This document shows positions 1 through 10,221 of a DNA stretch of 64,000 nucleotides, piece by piece. Under the pieces are notes generated by a model. The model was not told the origin of the DNA and did no database searches. It saw only the letters and a list, made by a program, of their open reading frames with translations. Every line of letters starts with the position of its first letter. Within the stretch, counting starts at the first letter, position 1. Location of the stretch: NCBI GenBank assembly GCA_920105805.1, contig CAKKTI010000033.1, positions 1-64,000 on the forward strand. The letters are read 5' to 3'. The translations under genes and the position numbers were made by a program. This DNA is from Condylostoma magnum (lineage: Eukaryota; Ciliophora; Heterotrichea; Heterotrichida; Condylostomatidae).

Positions 1-278
1 GACTTCGTCGGCTTGGAGTCATTATAATTCAAATTTGACTTTGTTTTTTGGACTTATGGAGAGACTAATCTTTGTTTTGATCTAGAGTTTCTTGATCTCC
101 TAGAGTCATTAGAGTTAAGCTTTTTGTATGAAGGTGTTTTATGCAACATTTAAGCTGAACTACGGCTATTTTAACTCGATTCAAGGGAATTTTTCCTTTT
201 TGACGTTTTGTTAGGTGAAGGTGAAATTCTACGACCCTCACCAGTTTTAGCAGTGCTGGATTTTGAATTTGTATACAT
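1..278 (-). CDS. Basic Ser/Arg/Lys-rich protein, N-terminal part (runs off left edge)
   Basis: The minus-strand frame from ATG 276-278 reads MYTNSKSSTAKTGEGRRISP and goes on as a low-complexity basic stretch rich in Ser, Asn, Arg and Lys (for example SRRSRNSRSKQRL) to the window edge, with Q encoded by TAA. The other two frames lack this composition. It starts only 27 bases from the ATG of the divergent TMEM134-like gene, so the two probably share a promoter. No domain is recognised. Such disordered basic tracts are common in cytoskeletal or regulatory proteins, but no function can be given. The gene is incomplete. Confidence 0.5.
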
Positions 279-305
279 TTCTATTTATAAAAGATTACAT
301 ATTAA

Positions 306-656
306 ATGACTGATTTGGAGGAATCCAAGGAATTTGATTCAAAAACTTAATGCTTAGAAATAAGCTCTTAATCAGATATTGATGATATTTCCCTTTATTT
401 GGACCCTCCTACAGTCTCAATTGGTTAAATTTGTGCAATCGTTGTATTTTTAATACTAGGAATACTTTTTATTACTTTAGGATTTTTGTAGGAATTTAAG
501 TAGAATATACCATAAGCTGGTATTCCTTTCTGGGTTTTAGGAGTTTTGATTATAATACCAGCTCTTTTATGTTTGTGCTCAGTAATTAAACTTAAAAGAT
601 AAAGAAACACCGAAGTTAAATAAATCACTTTGAGTGAAATACCAAATGAAGAGTAG
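306..656 (+). CDS. TMEM134/TMEM230-like two-helix membrane protein
   Basis: A 116-residue ORF starting MTDLEESKEFDSK. An acidic N-terminal tail precedes two hydrophobic segments at about residues 40-60 and 75-95 (PTVSIGQICAIVVFLILG, then PFWVLGVLIIIPALLCL), with a short basic tail. Spacing and motifs match the TMEM134/TMEM230 family (PF05915), small endomembrane proteins linked in animals to vesicle traffic. TAA/TAG read as Q at several places, for example GFLQEFKQNIPQAG. The first plausible stop is TAG 654-656; TAA 663-665 is the alternative. It is convergent with the calcium channel, whose end lies within about 30 bases, and divergent from the left-edge gene. Confidence 0.65.
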
Positions 657-685
657 TTTATTTAAGTACCTAACAATATTATGAA

Positions 686-3600
686 TTAATCTACTAACTA
701 CAAGTACTCAGTTTGTATATTGCTATTTTACTCCTCACTTGTATTAGGATTTTCTTAGCTACTCATATACAATCCTTGTTTCCTACTTTAAGTATAATCT
801 TTCCAAGCATTAAACACAGTTTTACAATAAGTAATCTAAAAGATCAAGTCGAATCTGGTCCCATGCTTAGCTTCATGATTTTACTTATCCTGCAATTTCT
901 TTCTAATTTCAGCTAGAGTTGTTAATGTTTTCTTCTCTTCCTCTACTATAACATTCCTTCGTTATACACTCTTAATAGCATTTCCCCTCTTAAAATGTCT
1001 TTTTTTCATAATTGCGAACAAAATATCGTTATAATAAGCAAATCCTTACTAATCCACTTAAAATTCAAGCACTAGCAAAAACTAAATAACTTTATTCAAT
1101 GGATCAGTCTCAGCTATACCTATAAACGATCCTAGATCATATACAAAATCTGTCAAGCTTTTATAACTTATTCTAATTCCTTTATGCCATACACTGTACC
1201 TAGCTCACTTCTACTTGAAATATTTAACATCCTTTTTGAAGATTTTGTTCGCATTGTGAGGATTATGCTAGAAGTCTTCATATTACTGAATTATAACCAT
1301 AACAAACAAATTCACCATAATATAGCTAGTAATCACCACAAAGGTAACAAAGTATATAGAAGCCGTTGCAGAATTAGTACCATCAGCACAATCGTAATTG
1401 ATCTAATTCCAATCCTCACCAGTAGAAACCCGGAATAAAGTAAGCATTGCATATCCGAAATTAGAAAAGTTTACATAGCCATCGATCACTCTTCCTGAGT
1501 CAATTTATCCAAATAAGAAGGATCCTAGTATTGAGTATATAAAGAATATCAACAGGAGTAGCGATAATGTATTAAGAACGGATGGAAGAGAATATAGAAG
1601 AGTTTTCACTTGGTCTTGGATTCCTTAGAGAGACTTAATCAGTCTAAATAGTCTAGAAACTCTTAGCACTCGTATCACTCTTATTAGTTGCGGACTTAAC
1701 CGAAAGCCAGAGGTATATTCACCGATATAGCCCAAAATCATGTCTATAATAGAAGCAACAACCACAAAAAAGTCAAATCTGTTTCACCTGTCTTTGAAAT
1801 ATCCTTAAAACCCTAATCCTGATAGCTTAACCAAAAGTTCCGCTATAAAGATAAGAGTACATACAAAGTTAATAGTTTCTAAAGCACTTTCATAGTCCTA
1901 AGGTGCCTCGTCATAGATTATAGCCATCTGTAAAGTATTTATTATTATTATTATCAGAATAAACACCTCAAATTAGTCACTTCTTACAAAATAATACAAG
2001 AACTTTCTGACTTTATTTGTAGGAATCTGCAAAATCGTTATTTAAGGCTTGCTAGCTATGATATATTCCTACATCTCAATTCAAACATACTCTTCTGGAG
2101 GTAAGATTAAAGCTGCTAGACTGCTTTCCTCTTAACTAGCTTCATTAAAACTTTCAAAGATTACACCAATGAACAAATTCAAAAAGAAGAATGATCCTAT
2201 AAACACAAAAACTACAAAATAATAAGCAACGTAGGGATTATAATTCTTTATAGGCGCTTTATCAACCTCATAGGCATCAACAGCCTTGTACATTATGTCT
2301 GGCCATCCCTCTAGAGAACTAATAATAAAAAGTGTCATCATAGCTTCTAAAACATTGTCGAAATTAGCATCGGAGGATTTTCACGTGTATCCATAGTCCT
2401 CGCACTCTTATTTACTCTCTAATGTAGAAATCTCACATGTATGAAATTTACCTGAGAATAAAGATACTCCAATTATTGCAAAAATAAGCCAGATGATTGC
2501 TAGGACTAGTAAAACGTTCATTATTGCAGCAAAACTTTCAAATAACGCCTTTACCACTATACGCATTGGACGATTATGGCTTATGAATCTTAATGGGCGG
2601 AGTGTTCTTAGTAATCTTAGGACTTTTATTACCGGCATGTTTAAGTTAGAGATTGAAAGTTCTATTATAGAAAACACTACTATTGAGAAATCTAATCTGT
2701 TTCATGAATCTCTTAAGTAAGAGCCTGCTTCAAATACAAAGCCTAATGATACAGACTTTATTACCATTTCTAGTATGAAAACAGAAGTAAAAAAATAGTC
2801 AATAGATTCAGAAATTTTTATTTCTGTAGAGTCCTCATCTAGATTTTATATATATGTGTCTCAGATTAGTTTGATGGATGATAGAAAAATCATTAGTAGT
2901 ATAAAGCTTTCAAATTTAGAGGATATTATGATCTTATACAGAACTAGTCTAATTGGGTTTTCCTTATCTAAAATAAAGAAACTTTTCTAGCACTCAACTC
3001 CTTCATACATTGGCGCTTACTCAATAGTACGTTATTACTTAATCTCTAATAGATCTTCGATAGATCAATCAGCCAACTAAGTCTATGTCAACTCATTAAT
3101 TCTAGTCAATTACTCTTCATTTAGAGAGTTTCTACTTACTAACTAGCTAGATTATATCTCTTATTATTACTCTTAACCTGTACTAGAAAAGCTATCTAGC
3201 AATATAGCTAGAAATAGGTTCAATAGTACAATATTTCCAATAAAAATCCAAAAGATGTAGTATAAGGCTGATGCTCCGCCAACAGGAGACCTCATACTGT
3301 CATACATAACCAATTATCAGTTCTCCATAGTCAAAACTTAAAAAACAGTTATAAACGCCCAGTGAAAACTATCATAGTTCCATCGTGGTACTCCTTCCTT
3401 AAAATCAAATTACCCTCCGAAAATTTGCATGCCTATTAAAGCAAAAATTGTTATAAATAGTAGCAAAAGCAGGGCTAAGTATATAAACTCAGACAAAGAT
3501 CTTCCTATTGTCTTTATAATCATAGCCATTTAGTGCATATATCTAAATAGCCTAGCAACTCTCATAACTCTGAAAATTCTGAAAGCTCGGAAAGCTTTCA

Positions 3601-6163
3601 TTGCTTCTCCACTTGAACTGGTAATGAAAAGCTCAATTATGCCTAAGAAGACTACTGTGAAATCGAGTATGTTCATAAAATCTTTGAAGTACTTTATGTC
3701 AAATGCTATGAGTTTAACTACGAGCTCAACTGTAAAAATTACTGTAAAGATTAAATTGCATATATCTATAGCCTAAGAGAACTCATCACTTTAGCCATAG
3801 TGGTTTAGGCTGAGAATTACAGTATTTGCTATTATAAAAAATGTCATGATATAATTAAACCATTGTGACTCTACTTGCTCACTTAAAATGTACTAAACTT
3901 TTTGAAATTTGCCGAGGAATCCAGAGGATCAGATTCTTATTTGCTAGTTATTCAATTTTTCTATTAGTTCTTAATTTCTTATATCTCCTTCTTATTCATC
4001 GTATATATCTAATCCTGACCATTATCCATGTATATTTTTTGTTATATGATCACTTTGTTTTGACTTTTAGATTTCTTTCTTGCTGTCCTGTTTTAGCATA
4101 TAAAATGAGTCATTAGTTGAATATCTGTTACCAAGGGTTTCAAATCTAGCTAAATAGCTTTCATCTATTTCCTCTTGTTCTTCTTAAATTATGTACTAAA
4201 ATTAATAGGTAAGATTATGTTGTATATCTTCAGCAACTTGATTTAAGAGGACATCATCCTACGATTTTAAATCCAGTTCATTATAAGTGATAATGAATTT
4301 CAAATTATTTATATCAGTTTGATTAGTAAAATGATTTAAAGTAGTTTGTTATATCTGTATATGGGGCTATAACTACTCAATTATAGCATTTTTTTGTTCC
4401 GCTAATTACCTTATATTTATCCTTCCTTGAATCTAGGCTGCTAGTATTTTCACAGTAGTTTACTTATTAAAATCATTACTAGAGTAACCGATTTCCCTCC
4501 TAATTGCATTATCATTAACTTTCCCTAACGATAAATTAGGCCCTTTATCACTAGTTTCATAAGAAGGCTATACAATTTACCTTTATTTTTCCCATCAATC
4601 AAAATCCAAACTTTTCGAAAATATGCTGAAAGATCGTTTGTCTCTTGTCTTCTGTATATCCTAATCAATCTATGCCCTGGTAGTTAGAAAATCTTCCTCA
4701 TCATCTTCTTTACTTTGACTGCTATCCGAATCTTCCTCACTTTCTAAATTTTCCTTTTCATCATCTCTAAATTTTTCCATGATAACAGTAAAGGAGTATT
4801 TAATTACAGCAAGAGTTAAGTTGAGAATAAAATAAGCTCCTATAAACACCATTGTTACAAAGAAGATTATAACAAACGGAGAAAATGATTTTCAGAGCAT
4901 TATCATCTATTAACTCCATCCTTCTAGTGTAATGGCTTAGAATATAGCGACAAAGGCATACATTATATTGTCATAGTTAGTTGCCCCATGGTTAGGATTA
5001 TCTAATCCCTTGACACACTCCATTTGATCAGGACATTCAAAAACACCACAAATTACATCTTCTTGTATAATCCCTGTGTCTAAATCTAGACAACGATACT
5101 TCAACTAGCCCATTCAAAGCTGAACTCCTGCAATAGCAAAAATTAAGTAGAAAAATAATAGCAATGCTACAGTGCTTAGGAGAAGTTTAAAGGAGTAGAC
5201 TAAGGCAAGAAATAGTATTTTTAATCCTTGTATTGAAGATATGGATCTAAGAGGTCTAAGAATTCTAAATGTCCTTAGAGCAGTAAGATTGATATCCTCA
5301 CTGAAGATCTTAGCAATTCATCCTGTCACAACAATACAAAAGTCCATTATGTTCCAACCGTCTCGCAAATATGCATCCTTGTTAAACACAAATCCACTAG
5401 CAAATATTTTAAGGACGGCCTCAGTTGTATATATGTACAGAAGAATATCGTCTATAATAATAATGAAATCTTCTTATTAATCTTCAGTAGGATCCTCCAT
5501 TGCTAGCAGAATAGTATTTAATAGAATAATCAGAGTTATAAACGTCTCAAAATACCTATTCTAAGTTATAATTTAACACAACTCTACAAAACTTCTGCAT
5601 ATAACTTACACTCTAATTCTCTATATGCTAACTCCAATCTCATTGAAACAATTAGCATTATCAAGCAGGTCTAGTTCTTCTATATTTTAATTTTCATACA
5701 ACTACAGCAAATCCTGGTACTCGTTGCTTTTCTCCTAACAAAATAAATTACCTAATTCTATAGCAGTTGCATCAAACCTACCACTAAGCTGTCCCTTTTA
5801 CTGTAGTTCAAATTTCCCTAAATTAGACTTAGGTAGTCCTTTCATTTGAAACAGTTTTAACTTCTTCACAAACTAACCGATTCTTTCACTCTAAACCGAC
5901 TTCATGAGAATCTTTGCTAATCTCTCAGCTGTTTAAGAGTTCCCTACAATCGACATCAATCTGCTTGTACTAGATCTTCTCTCCTCATTTTAAAAAGTCA
6001 CTGGTTGATTGAAATTTAGTAAAGAATTTCTTCCTGGAGGTAATTAAAACACTCCTCCCTACCTCTAGGCTCGTACTCTAGGTAAAATATCTTCTACTAT
6101 ATCTGCTTCCTCACTCGATTCCTCGCTTTCAGAAAATGTATCGGAATTAGACTTGCTACTCAT
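686..6163 (-). CDS. Four-domain voltage-gated calcium channel alpha-1 subunit
   Basis: One frame of about 1,825 residues without an apparent intron. There are four repeats of six membrane segments. The filter sequences are TLEGW (about residue 412), TMENW (946), SLEGW (1283) and TGEDW (1583), giving an EEEE ring typical of Ca2+-selective channels. Arginine-rich S4 segments are clear in every repeat, for example ALRTFRILRPLRSI (I) and LIRVIRVLRVSRLFRLI (IV). After repeat IV a pre-IQ-like stretch (QQGFAYYNDILFAIMKK) occurs. TGA reads as W at VTGWIAK, GVQLWMG and MLWKSF. In ciliates such channels sit in the ciliary membrane and trigger ciliary reversal; that role here is inference. Start MSSKSNSDTFSESEE lies one to ten bases after the CSN8 stop. 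The exact stop (TAG 698, TAA 686 or TAA 662) is uncertain. Confidence 0.9.
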
Positions 6164-6173
6164 ATTAATCTAA

Positions 6174-6740
6174 CTAATTTTCATACTTGTTTTCCAAGTA
6201 GCTCATGATAGGTGCCAATCTCTCTATTTGCTCTTTTGTTATTTCTAGTTGAAATTCTTAAGGTTGGTGTACTGGACTTGCAAAGTTCTGCTCAATGTTC
6301 CAATTAAGACTGGTGATATCCGTGCTTCCTACATAGTTTTATAGAGATTCTACTGGGATTTGGGAATAACTCTGGCTTATAAGAGTTACTACCTCACTAA
6401 GTATATGTTCTGATAGTGGCTGAATTAGGTCCTAGGCTACAGTTCAGTTGAATGAGGAAATCAATGTCCAGACTTGCTTATAGTTTCTAGTATATAAGGC
6501 TTCGTATATAAGTTTGATTTAGTTAACTTCTTTGTTTTCTTTGATTTATACTGGAACTCGTTGCAAAAGAGGCTGTATTAAGTACATTTATTTGGAAATT
6601 ATACAGGAAATTAAATGTATTATCACATGCTCTGCTTTATACTGGTATTCTGGTTCTAGTTATAAACGTTCAGCTGTGTCTACTACCCCAGCGTGGTTTC
6701 CTGATGTATAATTAATAATTAATTCCTATTCTAGCTCCAT
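6174..6740 (-). CDS. COP9 signalosome subunit 8-like (CSN8/PSMD8/eIF3k family)
   Basis: A 188-residue protein starting MELEQELIINYTSGNHAG. The helical-repeat pattern (AERLQLEPEYQYKAEHVI, then IKLIYEALYTRNYKQVWTLI and a PCI-like C-terminal half) resembles CSN8, a 209-residue subunit in human of the complex that removes Nedd8 from cullins. SKP1, a cullin-ligase part, is encoded elsewhere in the window. The stop is taken as TAG 6174-6176. TAA 6165-6167 is possible and would leave a single base before the channel ATG. The last sense TAA is 29 codons before the end, and later Q codons are CAA. A TGA stop would fall inside the channel gene at 6129. The family call is by eye; PSMD8 or eIF3k are alternatives. 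Confidence 0.6.
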
Positions 6741-6757
6741 TTTATATACTAATCTTA

Positions 6758-7720
6758 CTATTTAAAAGGGTTATAAAACTTTTCTATTAACATATCATCT
6801 CCCTTGACTATTAGTGAATTTAGTTCAAAATGCTTGTCTAGTTAAGAGCAGTTTAGTTTCTTTAGTTTTTCTCAACTTAATAACTTCTTTTATGTACTTT
6901 TGCGAGCTATACCGTGCCTTGAGCTATAAGTAAGTTCTTTTTATTATCTTATTGGAGATTTGTATCTTTGTATAGACTTTGAACGGGCTGTTGTATGTGT
7001 TTCTATACGTTTTTTATTGCTTATAAAGCTAATAAGTCGAGCTTTGCGGGCAGGAGATATCTTAAATTGGTACTGAAATAAAGGGTCTTTTTTACTTATT
7101 CTAGATTGATAATTGCCAAAATGGTTAGGAGATTATAGTAATTATTTAGTTGATTTATATGACTAAATACCTAGTTTAGTATAAAGTGACATACGCTTTT
7201 AATTCTTTGATCGTTGATTTTCTATTATGCCCAGTTTAATATACAAAGTAGCAATTTTATCTAAGGCAAGTATGAATTAGGGTTTTGACATTATACGTCT
7301 GTATGTAGAACAGTTTTAAAATATTTCAGTCAAAATAATCTCCGGCTATCTTGTTTTCCCTTGTCTAAGGTCTTATAAAATATAGAAATCTTTACAAAAT
7401 CGCAAGAATGTGTTTAGATTCAGTTATTTCTTACTTTAAAAGATTTATTCAAACGATTATCCTTTTGGCATCATTTTAGCATAAAACTCATAGGCCTCAC
7501 TTACTCCTTTGTAAATTGGATGATTATTCATTTTTATAGTTCAATCAGGTGAAATTTCCTTGTGTACAATTTTTAGCTGGTTTATCATTTGTTTGATGCT
7601 TTTGTATATTGAAGGCTCTTTTATTGCAATGCCAAGCTACTTCTTATACCTTTATATGCTGTCGTTTAAATGCCTATGAAATTAAAAATCTTATTACTTA
7701 GTTCTATCAATATGCTTCAT
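6758..7720 (-). CDS. Unknown basic protein with FxxFCKDF motif
   Basis: A 320-residue ORF starting MKHIDRTKQQDFQFHRHL, five bases after the KXD1 stop. The middle contains NLNTFLRFCKDFYIL and, about 40 residues on, SKPQFILALDKIATLYI. This pairing of an aromatic CKDF motif with a hydrophobic helix recalls domains in some ciliary and calponin-like proteins, but no family can be named. The C-terminal third is basic and low in hydrophobics (TTARSKSIQRYKSPIRQQK), probably disordered. It ends at a cluster of stops TAG, TAA, TAG at 6749-6760, 17 bases or less before the CSN8 ATG. At first sight it looks frame-shifted from KXD1; two adjacent genes explain this better. Confidence 0.6.
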
Positions 7721-7725
7721 TTTAT

Positions 7726-8073
7726 TTAACTACTTTCTAAACTAGTCTCTTTTATATTAAAATGATTTTTGATTCTTTGTATTGATTTATGAATTTCTAG
7801 CAGATCTTGATTTACGTTAATTAGTGCAGGCATTTTTTATTTGAATCTTTGAGTAATGTATTTAAACTTGTCTACTGATTTTTAATTAAAATCTAGCAAT
7901 TCTTCATTCATATCTACATACATTCTTTATATATACTCCTAAGTTTCATATATGCGTTAAAGTTTTTACTATGGGCACACTCAGGTTAAACAATCATTAT
8001 ACGGTTTAATATCAATTCTTACAAAAATATTCCCTTTGGACGACACTATCAAATGACAGTCTAATAAGTTCAT
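7726..8073 (-). CDS. KxDL-domain protein (BORC subunit KXD1-like)
   Basis: A 115-residue ORF. Residues from about 50 (QEYIQRMYVDMNEELLDFN, then ITQRFKQKMPALINVNQDLL and IHKSIQRIKNHF) follow the heptad layout of KXD1, including the NxxLLxFN element and the final DL...I..RI..LK helix. KXD1 belongs to BORC/BLOC-1-related complexes that move and tether lysosomes. The first 45 residues (MNLLDCHLIVSSKGN...) are not conserved, so the true start could be ATG 7921-7923. Stop TAA 7726-7728 is five bases before the next ATG. It is in the same frame as the upstream DHHC gene, so only stop recognition separates the two products. Confidence 0.55.
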
Positions 8074-8118
8074 TTTTAATTAATCTAAAACAGTCTGTAT
8101 ATATAACCATAATAATAA

Positions 8119-8904
8119 CTAACAACATTCCCAGTACTCATTATTGCACCAATTAAAAGGATACCACGCTCTAGGCCTAGGAAGTTTTCAGTTTTTTATT
8201 TTCCTATAAAACAATGCTTTCTTCCAATTCCTTATGAAACCTTCGTCAAACGGATTGACTGACTCAGGATAAACTCTAAGAAAAGTGATTTTTCTTTTAG
8301 ACATCTATTCTCAAGTAGTACTTCCAACACTTACTAGATAAAAGTGATAGGCACCTAATCCAACAGTTAGTATAGAAAATCCCCAGCATACAGCAATACA
8401 TATGACAAATGCGCCGTAGTTAACAGCATCTCCTTTTAATCCTGATAGAGACTCATAGCCTATTCAAAGCAAAGCGGAACTCTCTAACAGTAAATAAACA
8501 GTAAAAAAGCCATGATTAAGCTCTCCTACACATCCTCCTAGTCAAAAACAATGGTGGTCGTACTTAGAAACACATTTTTCGCATTTTCCACAGTGTTTTG
8601 TTCTGTACGGTTATAGTAATTAGCATTGGTCACAATAAAACCGTTTAGGAGCATCTCAGTCATACTCGTGGATTTCTTGTAGATTGGGATTGTCTTAGGG
8701 GTTTCCAGGCTTTTTCCCTATTCAGAAAAAAAGGATTAAAGGGATTATTTTAAGGAATATGAAAATGATAAACTCTGGGCCTATAGTTAAAAGCTTATAT
8801 TGTAATGTGTTTGGATACATTATTATAATTGTTAGTATAATTAAATGCATTCCTATATAGAATACCCTAGCACAAAGAACACTTGCTTACACTTCTTCGC
8901 GCAT
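8119..8904 (-). CDS. DHHC-type protein S-acyltransferase
   Basis: A 261-residue enzyme with the Cys-rich domain CDQCQLLQPYRTKHC, then CGKCEKCVSKYDHHCFWLGG; DHHC is the catalytic centre that carries the acyl intermediate. Hydrophobic segments flank it (two before, two after), and the family's TTxE motif appears as TTWEQM. TGA encodes W at HHCFWLGG, TTWEQ and LLWIGYES. Such enzymes palmitoylate cysteines on membrane-associated proteins at Golgi and plasma membrane. Candidate substrates with N-terminal MGxxxC motifs are encoded at 36554 and 46080; that link is inference. Start MREEVQASVLCARVFYIG is 59 bases after VPS26. The stop is taken as TAG after WECC; TAA 8080-8082 is possible. Confidence 0.85.
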
Positions 8905-8963
8905 ATTTTATTATGTATATGTTGTATATACTCAGAATTAAAAACAATCTTTAACTTATTTCC

Positions 8964-9851
8964 CTATCCTAAAGAATCTCTGAAAAGAATAATCTCTTAT
9001 CTCTTAAAATACCGCTTATCTTCCTCATCTATCAATACCAAATTTATATAATGCCTTACACTGAAACGATTCTGAATGTTAGGATAAGAAGGAGTTAGAT
9101 CAAAGGCACTTAAATATACACGTATTGGTATTTCTTCACCTCTGACAGCCTGTCCATCCATAACTTCATAACTAGCTGCAACATCCTCCTCAATTTATTA
9201 ATTATCTCCTTATCCTATAGTTTCTCTTTTCAGAATTTCAACATCCATTCTCTTAATTCGGATTCTCACTAGTAGAAAATAAACACGCCCTGTTATCACA
9301 TCGTTTAGACTATAGTTTTATTTGTTATACATAAATTCTATGTGGAGTAGTTATTCAATGCCTACTTCCATTTTAAGTGTTGAATCAATTATAGATTGGG
9401 TATAATTCTAGTTTTAAATACAAATTTCTGTTTCTTTTATGATGTTTTTGTAAGATTATGCTATTTTTACCTTAAGGCAGTAGCTGATTGTAGAGTTTTT
9501 GCCGTAATAGGTCTCATATGGCTTTTATGTGTTTTTGAAACTAAAGGGTAGGGATATAGTGTTTTAGAGTGTTCCGGGAGGCCCTATTTCTTTAGTTAAT
9601 TGTAGAAAAGTTGAAGAAAGGTTCTTCTGATATGTCATTTGAATCTTTCCTTATAATTCAACTTATATTCCTTCATGCTTTAATTATTTACCTCTGTTCA
9701 CTTATATATTCACATATCCTACTATATTTTCATTTGACTGTATAATGGGAAGTTATTGATTATTAGCATAAAATGTTGGTCTTTCATTGTGTTAGTCTAA
9801 TATGATACTGATTTATACTGCTTTTCTAAAGAACTAATTAAAGTTTACCAT
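8964..9851 (-). CDS. VPS26: Retromer subunit VPS26
   Basis: A 295-residue arrestin-fold protein. Recognisable blocks in order are PFSFKNTQKPYETYYG, EQLLHIEFMYNKQNYSLNDV, ITGRVYFLLVRIRIKRMDVE, ILKRETIGQG, YEVMDGQAVRGEEIPIRVYL, and FSVRHYINLVLIDEEDKRYF followed by KRQEI. These match VPS26 of the retromer core, which recycles cargo receptors from endosomes. Start MVNFNQFFRKAVQISI gives the expected N-terminus. The stop TAG 8964-8966 follows LFRDSLG, as in other VPS26 proteins with a short tail. It heads a run of six minus-strand genes, three of them (VPS26, DHHC, KXD1) tied to membrane traffic. Confidence 0.92.
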
Positions 9852-9887
9852 TTTTAGCTAGACTCTAAAATATTATGAGATATACTA

Positions 9888-10056
9888 AAACATATATCCT
9901 AAGTGTACTCATTCCTATGAAGAGTTTACAATGTTATAATACTACCATTAGTAATCATTATATGTATAGTAAATGATTCAAACATAGTTTAAAGTTTTTG
10001 CTTGAAGACAGTATGGTTTTAACGTTATTATAAATTGATTTTGTTATTTACTCAAT
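9888..10056 (-). pseudogene. Decayed copy of one LamG module of the giant gene
   Basis: The plus-strand text from about 9888 to 10056 is clearly similar to about 18170-18350, which lies inside the giant gene. Shared runs include gtgtactcattcctatgaag and catagtttaaagtttttg (the second with small differences), in the same order and orientation. The copy has many substitutions and small indels and is not part of an open gene. It lies between VPS26 and the 3' end of the giant gene, so it looks like a fragment left by a local duplication or unequal exchange within the module array. Confidence 0.6.
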
Positions 10057-10221
10057 TATAACTATTTTTAAATCTGATTAAAGTAATGGATAAAATTTAT
10101 ATAAACAATTCAATTACTATAAGGTAATTTAAAATATACAAAATAATTAACTCCCAAAGGGATTTTAGATTAACATTAATATATAGTTAAAAGCGAAATT
10201 TTAGAAAGCTAATTTACCTAA

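Noticed and set aside
425-628. Separate small minus-strand gene after the channel
   Set aside because: It is the continuation of the channel frame past its likely stops, and is antisense to the convincing TMEM134-like ORF.
6129-6176. TGA 6129-6131 as the CSN8 stop (table 27 reading)
   Set aside because: It would overlap the channel start by 35 bases, while TAG/TAA stand just before the channel ATG, as in other gene pairs.
6758-8073. One frame-shifted gene
   Set aside because: The frame change falls at TAA followed five bases later by ATG, and the first part alone matches KXD1, so two adjacent genes explain it without a shift.
8845-9051. Intron joining VPS26 to the DHHC gene
   Set aside because: VPS26 already has its natural C-terminus before TAG 8964, and the DHHC ORF has its own ATG; they are two genes.
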